Source: JAFGNW01 sp964618515 (GTDB lineage Bacteria > Zixibacteria > MSB-5A5 > GN15 > FEB-12). From it: a DNA stretch of 18,537 nucleotides. This document shows positions 15,561 to 18,537 of this stretch, piece after piece (position 1 is the first letter of the stretch; every line of letters begins with the position of its first letter). The DNA is taken from positions 1 to 18,537 of the forward strand of contig CAZUAS010000055.1 in NCBI GenBank assembly GCA_964618515.1, read 5' to 3'. Under the pieces are notes generated by a model, which searched no databases, was not told where the DNA came from, and saw nothing but the letters and a program-made list of their open reading frames with translations. A program made the position numbers and the translations under genes.

Positions 15561-15578
15561 AGTTTTCTTGACTATTAT
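15550..15578 (+). promoter_or_regulatory. Sigma70-type promoter of the glycosidase / gamma-glutamyltransferase operon
   Basis: A consensus TTGACA (15550-15555), exactly 17 bases, then TATTAT (15573-15578). It lies about 58 bases before ATG 15636. An inverted repeat AATAAC-TAA-GTTATT (15604-15618) lies in the untranslated leader. Confidence 0.7.
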
Positions 15579-15635
15579 AAGATGTTTTTCAAAATCGCTT
15601 GCTAATAACTAAGTTATTGATATATAAGGTCTTAT

Positions 15636-17819
15636 ATGTTAGGTGTCATAGGCAATAGATTTTCTATTGGAAAAGAAACTTATCAGCCCTTTGTGGCGGA
15701 ACTTCATTATTTCAGAATTGATAAACGCTACTGGTCAATTTGTTTTGAACGTATTAAACGCGCCGGTTTCCGGATAATATCCACCTCCGTCCCCTGGAAT
15801 GTCCATCAGGATAACAGCAAGTATATAGATTTCAGTGGCTATTCCGACCCCAAAAAAGACCTGGTGGTTTTCCTGGAGCTGGCCCGGGAGTTCGGTTTTA
15901 AGGTAATTTTGCGTCCCGGACCCTGGGTAGCCGGTGAAATCCCTTACGGCGGTCTGCCCAAATTTCTTTTCAATGATATTAAAATCTTTGCCCGTGACGC
16001 CAACGGCATGGAAATAAAACTGCCGAATACTTATGGCGTGGAAGGCGGTTATTTGCCCAGCTACCTCCACCGCAACTTTCAATTTCACTTGAAAAATTAT
16101 TTTAAGGCTTTTATCGATATCACCAAGAATTATATCCATCCCCGCGGGCCGGTGTTCATGGTCGAGCTGGATTATGAGACCTCTTTCGGTCGTCTTCTGG
16201 AACCCGATAAAGCCGATTATAATCCCGAAGTGCTCAGTCAGTATTATCCCCAGTTTCTGGAAAATCTGTATAAAGACATCAAGAAGCTCAACGGCCGTTA
16301 TAAAGAAAAAAACAATGATTTTACTGCTGTTGAACCGCCTCGGAAATTTACCGAGCTGACCCTTGACCAGTATCCCAAGGTGGTGGACTGGTTTAAATTC
16401 CGGGAATACATGTTAAACGCTTATCTTGAGATAATCGAGGATATTTTCAAATCCTACACGGTCGAACCGCTGTTTTTCCGTTCTCTGTATTTTCGTCCCA
16501 ACGATTTGTTGCCGGCCTTCAACCTTGTCCCGGAAGACCGTTCGCCTTTTTTGGGCAGTAACGTATTTCCCGAAGGCAGTTATTTCGACCTGGTCAACAA
16601 AGCCCGCTTTTTAAAGGCGGAGTATGGCTTCGCCTTCGCCACCTCGTTTACTTCCGGCAGGGCGGCGGCTGACCCCAAACGTGAGGCCGAGATGTCGCCG
16701 ATACAAAACAATCATCGCCATTTTTATTTCGCCGCCGGTCTTTCCTCGGGTTACAAGGGCCTCAATCACTATATGTTCGTGGACCGGGACCGCTGGTACG
16801 GCGCCCCGTTGCATAACGATGGTACGGTATCCGACGGCTACGAAGTGGCCAAACGCTTTAATCAAACCATCTCCACCATCGGTTTCGAGGAAATGGATTT
16901 CAATCCTGAAATCGCCGTGATGGGCAACCGGCTGTATAACTGGCTGCGCTATACCTCGGCCAAAAAGGGCTTCGAATATATCAGGCGCTTACTGGATGAG
17001 TCGGTGGCGGGCGTGTGCCGGGATTTCATGCGGCTGAAACTCCATTATGGTATCAGGGAAAACAGGGACTTCGAAAGCATGAAAAGTTACAAATTAATTT
17101 TCCTGCCGACCACCGAGATTATGGCGGTACGCGAACAGGAGGCCCTGGTCGAATTGAGCAAGGCAGGTGTGCACCTGGTTTTGTGCGGGGTTATGCCCCG
17201 TTACGACGAAGAGTTCAAAGAATGCCAGGTCCTGGCCAACCACTTCCGCATTAAAACCACGGTCGATTACACTATTGGCAGTATCACGCATAAAACGGGT
17301 TCGTTCCCGGCTTATCTTTACGGGTCCATCCGCACCACCGATGACGGCAAAGTCAAAAAACTGGCTCACTGCGGCACCAAGCTGGTGGGGGTGTGTTCCT
17401 CCCGTTACAAAGGTAATTTTTACCTGTTCTCCTTTGACCTGGCATCCGGCGGCAACCATCACAAACTCGCCTTTATCGAATCCATCCTCGAGGGCGAGGG
17501 TATTTCCTCGTTCCTCTACTGCAGCGACCCGTCGGTGGATATTTCCTATCACGCCAGTGACAAAAAAGGTTTGTTGTTCGTGGTCGTACCGCCGCCGGGA
17601 GAACTGTCCGACGGTTTCGAACCCGGACGGAAGGAAATCATCATCAGGGCGGATTTGAAAAAACGAGGTTTAACGGCTGCCCGGATAAAATTGACCAATA
17701 TTTTAAGCCCCGAAGAAAACAGCGAAGTGATTAAAACCACAGCGTTGGAACTGCGGGATGGGCTTCCGTTGCAAGTTAACTATCCCGACGGCCTGATATT
17801 CCTGGTCGAAAAACGGTAA
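15636..17819 (+). CDS. GH35-like beta-galactosidase family protein, probably cytoplasmic
   Basis: The product has 727 residues and no signal peptide, unlike all genes upstream. The N-terminal third follows the glycoside hydrolase family 35 TIM barrel: AELHYFRIDKRYW, RAGFRIISTSVPWNVH, FSGYSDPKKDLVVFL and VILRPGPWVAGEIPYGGLP (about residues 88-108). The acid/base region reads GPVFMVELDYETSFG. E181 fits the catalytic Glu, but the usual preceding Asn is Tyr180. The nucleophile is tentatively E329 (KAEYGFAFATSF). The two Glu are 148 residues apart, more than in typical GH35 enzymes, with an insertion rich in charged residues between them. Residues about 468-541 resemble the Rossmann-like trimerisation domain of GH42 beta-galactosidases. 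It may hydrolyse a galactoside imported after extracellular digestion; the substrate is unknown. The SD is a modest AAGGT (15626-15630). It probably forms an operon with the next gene, 21 bases downstream. Confidence 0.78.
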   Translation: MLGVIGNRFSIGKETYQPFVAELHYFRIDKRYWSICFERIKRAGFRIISTSVPWNVHQDNSKYIDFSGYSDPKKDLVVFLELAREFGFKVILRPGPWVAGEIPYGGLPKFLFNDIKIFARDANGMEIKLPNTYGVEGGYLPSYLHRNFQFHLKNYFKAFIDITKNYIHPRGPVFMVELDYETSFGRLLEPDKADYNPEVLSQYYPQFLENLYKDIKKLNGRYKEKNNDFTAVEPPRKFTELTLDQYPKVVDWFKFREYMLNAYLEIIEDIFKSYTVEPLFFRSLYFRPNDLLPAFNLVPEDRSPFLGSNVFPEGSYFDLVNKARFLKAEYGFAFATSFTSGRAAADPKREAEMSPIQNNHRHFYFAAGLSSGYKGLNHYMFVDRDRWYGAPLHNDGTVSDGYEVAKRFNQTISTIGFEEMDFNPEIAVMGNRLYNWLRYTSAKKGFEYIRRLLDESVAGVCRDFMRLKLHYGIRENRDFESMKSYKLIFLPTTEIMAVREQEALVELSKAGVHLVLCGVMPRYDEEFKECQVLANHFRIKTTVDYTIGSITHKTGSFPAYLYGSIRTTDDGKVKKLAHCGTKLVGVCSSRYKGNFYLFSFDLASGGNHHKLAFIESILEGEGISSFLYCSDPSVDISYHASDKKGLLFVVVPPPGELSDGFEPGRKEIIIRADLKKRGLTAARIKLTNILSPEENSEVIKTTALELRDGLPLQVNYPDGLIFLVEKR

Positions 17820-17840
17820 CCTGTTTTTTTAAATTAAATA

Positions 17841-18537
17841 ATGAATAAGTTTATTCCCGGAAATTTTCACCGAGTAATTATTTTTATTGTTTTGACGGCG
17901 CTTGTATACGGCTGCGACGCTTTCAAAGTTACCCGGTATTATGAAAAAGGCGCTCTGGCGACAGGCACTCCGCTGGCCACGGAAATCGGCCGTAATATCT
18001 TTGCCCGGGGCGGCAATGCTTTCGATGTGGCGGTGGCGGTGGGATTTGTAATGGCGGTCGTTTATCCCGAAGCCGGTAATGTCGGCGGCGGTGGCTTTGC
18101 CGTAATCCGCGAGGGTAACTCCGGTTTGATAAAGGCTCTTGATTTCAGGGAGGTCGCTCCATCGGCGGCAACGGAGAAAATGTATCTTGACAGCGCCGGA
18201 GAAGTTATCGAGAACCTTTCCACTTACGGCGCCAGGGCGGTCGGCGTTCCCGGCACCGTGGCCGGTCTCTACGAATTATGGCAAAAGCGGGGACGTCTGC
18301 CCTGGGAAGAGCTGGTTCGAATCGCCGCCGACCTGGCTGATACCGGCTTTATTGTCGATGCTTACCTGGCCGGTAAATTATATGAAAACAAAGATCGGTT
18401 AACCGGCTTTCCCGAAACTTTGGAAATTTTCTGCCCCCGCGGAGAACCTCTGAAAGCCGGCGAACGCCTGGTTTTGAAAGACCTGGCTTCGACTTTGTAC
18501 ATCGTAGCAGCGGAGGGTCCGGCAGGTTTTTATGACG
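17841..18537 (+). CDS. ggt: Gamma-glutamyltransferase, N-terminal part (cut by the window end), possible lipoprotein
   Basis: The first 232 codons are present and the frame is open to the end of the window. Family motifs are clear: ATGTPLATEIGRNIFARGGNAFDVAVAVGF in the usual N-terminal place, then YPEAGNVGGGGFAVIR, LDFREVAP and YGARAVGVPGTVAGL. In this family (about 550 residues) the proenzyme cleaves itself before a Thr that becomes the nucleophile; that part is not in the window. It transfers or hydrolyses gamma-glutamyl groups such as that of glutathione, usually outside the inner membrane. The N-terminus has a hydrophobic segment ending LVYGC at residue 25, a lipobox with an unusual Tyr at -2 and Asp at +2. 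There is no SD before ATG 17841, only an A/T stretch. It follows the glycosidase gene by 21 bases and probably shares its promoter. Confidence 0.85.
   Translation, partial: MNKFIPGNFHRVIIFIVLTALVYGCDAFKVTRYYEKGALATGTPLATEIGRNIFARGGNAFDVAVAVGFVMAVVYPEAGNVGGGGFAVIREGNSGLIKALDFREVAPSAATEKMYLDSAGEVIENLSTYGARAVGVPGTVAGLYELWQKRGRLPWEELVRIAADLADTGFIVDAYLAGKLYENKDRLTGFPETLEIFCPRGEPLKAGERLVLKDLASTLYIVAAEGPAGFYD

Noticed and set aside
17809..17828. Hairpin AAAAACGG-TAA-CC(T)GTTTTT with T-run at the end of the glycosidase gene, as a terminator.
   Set aside because: The stem is mostly A-T with a bulge and a 3-base loop and overlaps the stop codon. The next gene starts 21 bases later, so an operon is more likely; at most it is a weak attenuator.
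1..18537. tRNA, rRNA, CRISPR arrays, insertion sequences, phage genes or known riboswitches.
   Set aside because: No cloverleaf, regular spaced repeats, transposase or terminal inverted repeats were seen, and the leaders did not fit the c-di-GMP riboswitch consensus that I recalled for comparison.

Overview
The window looks like accessory genome of a Gram-negative bacterium of the FCB superphylum. Candidatus Zixibacteria or a relative is the best guess. The reasons are dockerin-like C-termini of the type xDISDITYLIxxLYL ending in a Cys-Pro, a NYPNPFNP secretion-sorting domain typed as T9SS/FlgD-Ig-like, and Sec signal peptides on large extracellular proteins. Coding DNA is roughly half GC and the spacers are AT-rich. 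The assignment is inference from protein style, not from a marker gene.

Layout: (1) Bases 1-71 hold only the last 22 codons of a dockerin protein. (2) Bases 469-11616 hold three complete tandem paralogues of 1129-1154 aa. Each has a signal peptide, a propeller-like region with an Asp-box, an Ig-like linker domain, a large conserved domain I cannot name, and a dockerin pair. With the fragment at the left edge the array has at least four members. Each complete member has its own long leader, Shine-Dalgarno (SD) sequence and intrinsic terminator, and the fragment keeps its terminator, so they look like separately transcribed genes and not an operon. (3) Bases 11909-14272 encode a secreted subtilisin-family protease with PKD, cohesin-like and dockerin modules. 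(4) Bases 14527-15426 encode a small secreted protein with a cohesin-like body and a C-terminal sorting domain. (5) Bases 15636-18537 hold a probable two-gene operon of a different kind: a GH35-like glycosidase without signal peptide and the N-terminal part of a gamma-glutamyltransferase that may be a lipoprotein.

How the parts may work together (inference): the dockerin proteins and the dockerin protease could dock onto cohesin-like modules, two of which are encoded here, one on a protein tagged for surface sorting. This would be a cellulosome-like extracellular assembly built from near-duplicate propeller proteins. The leaders of the secreted-protein genes share an upstream GGAGGTG-type element, hairpins and, in two genes, an SD enclosed in a small hairpin, which suggests a common post-transcriptional control. 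The array also shows sequence homogenisation at its dockerin and 3' UTR ends. No RNA genes, transposons, CRISPR arrays or phage genes were seen.
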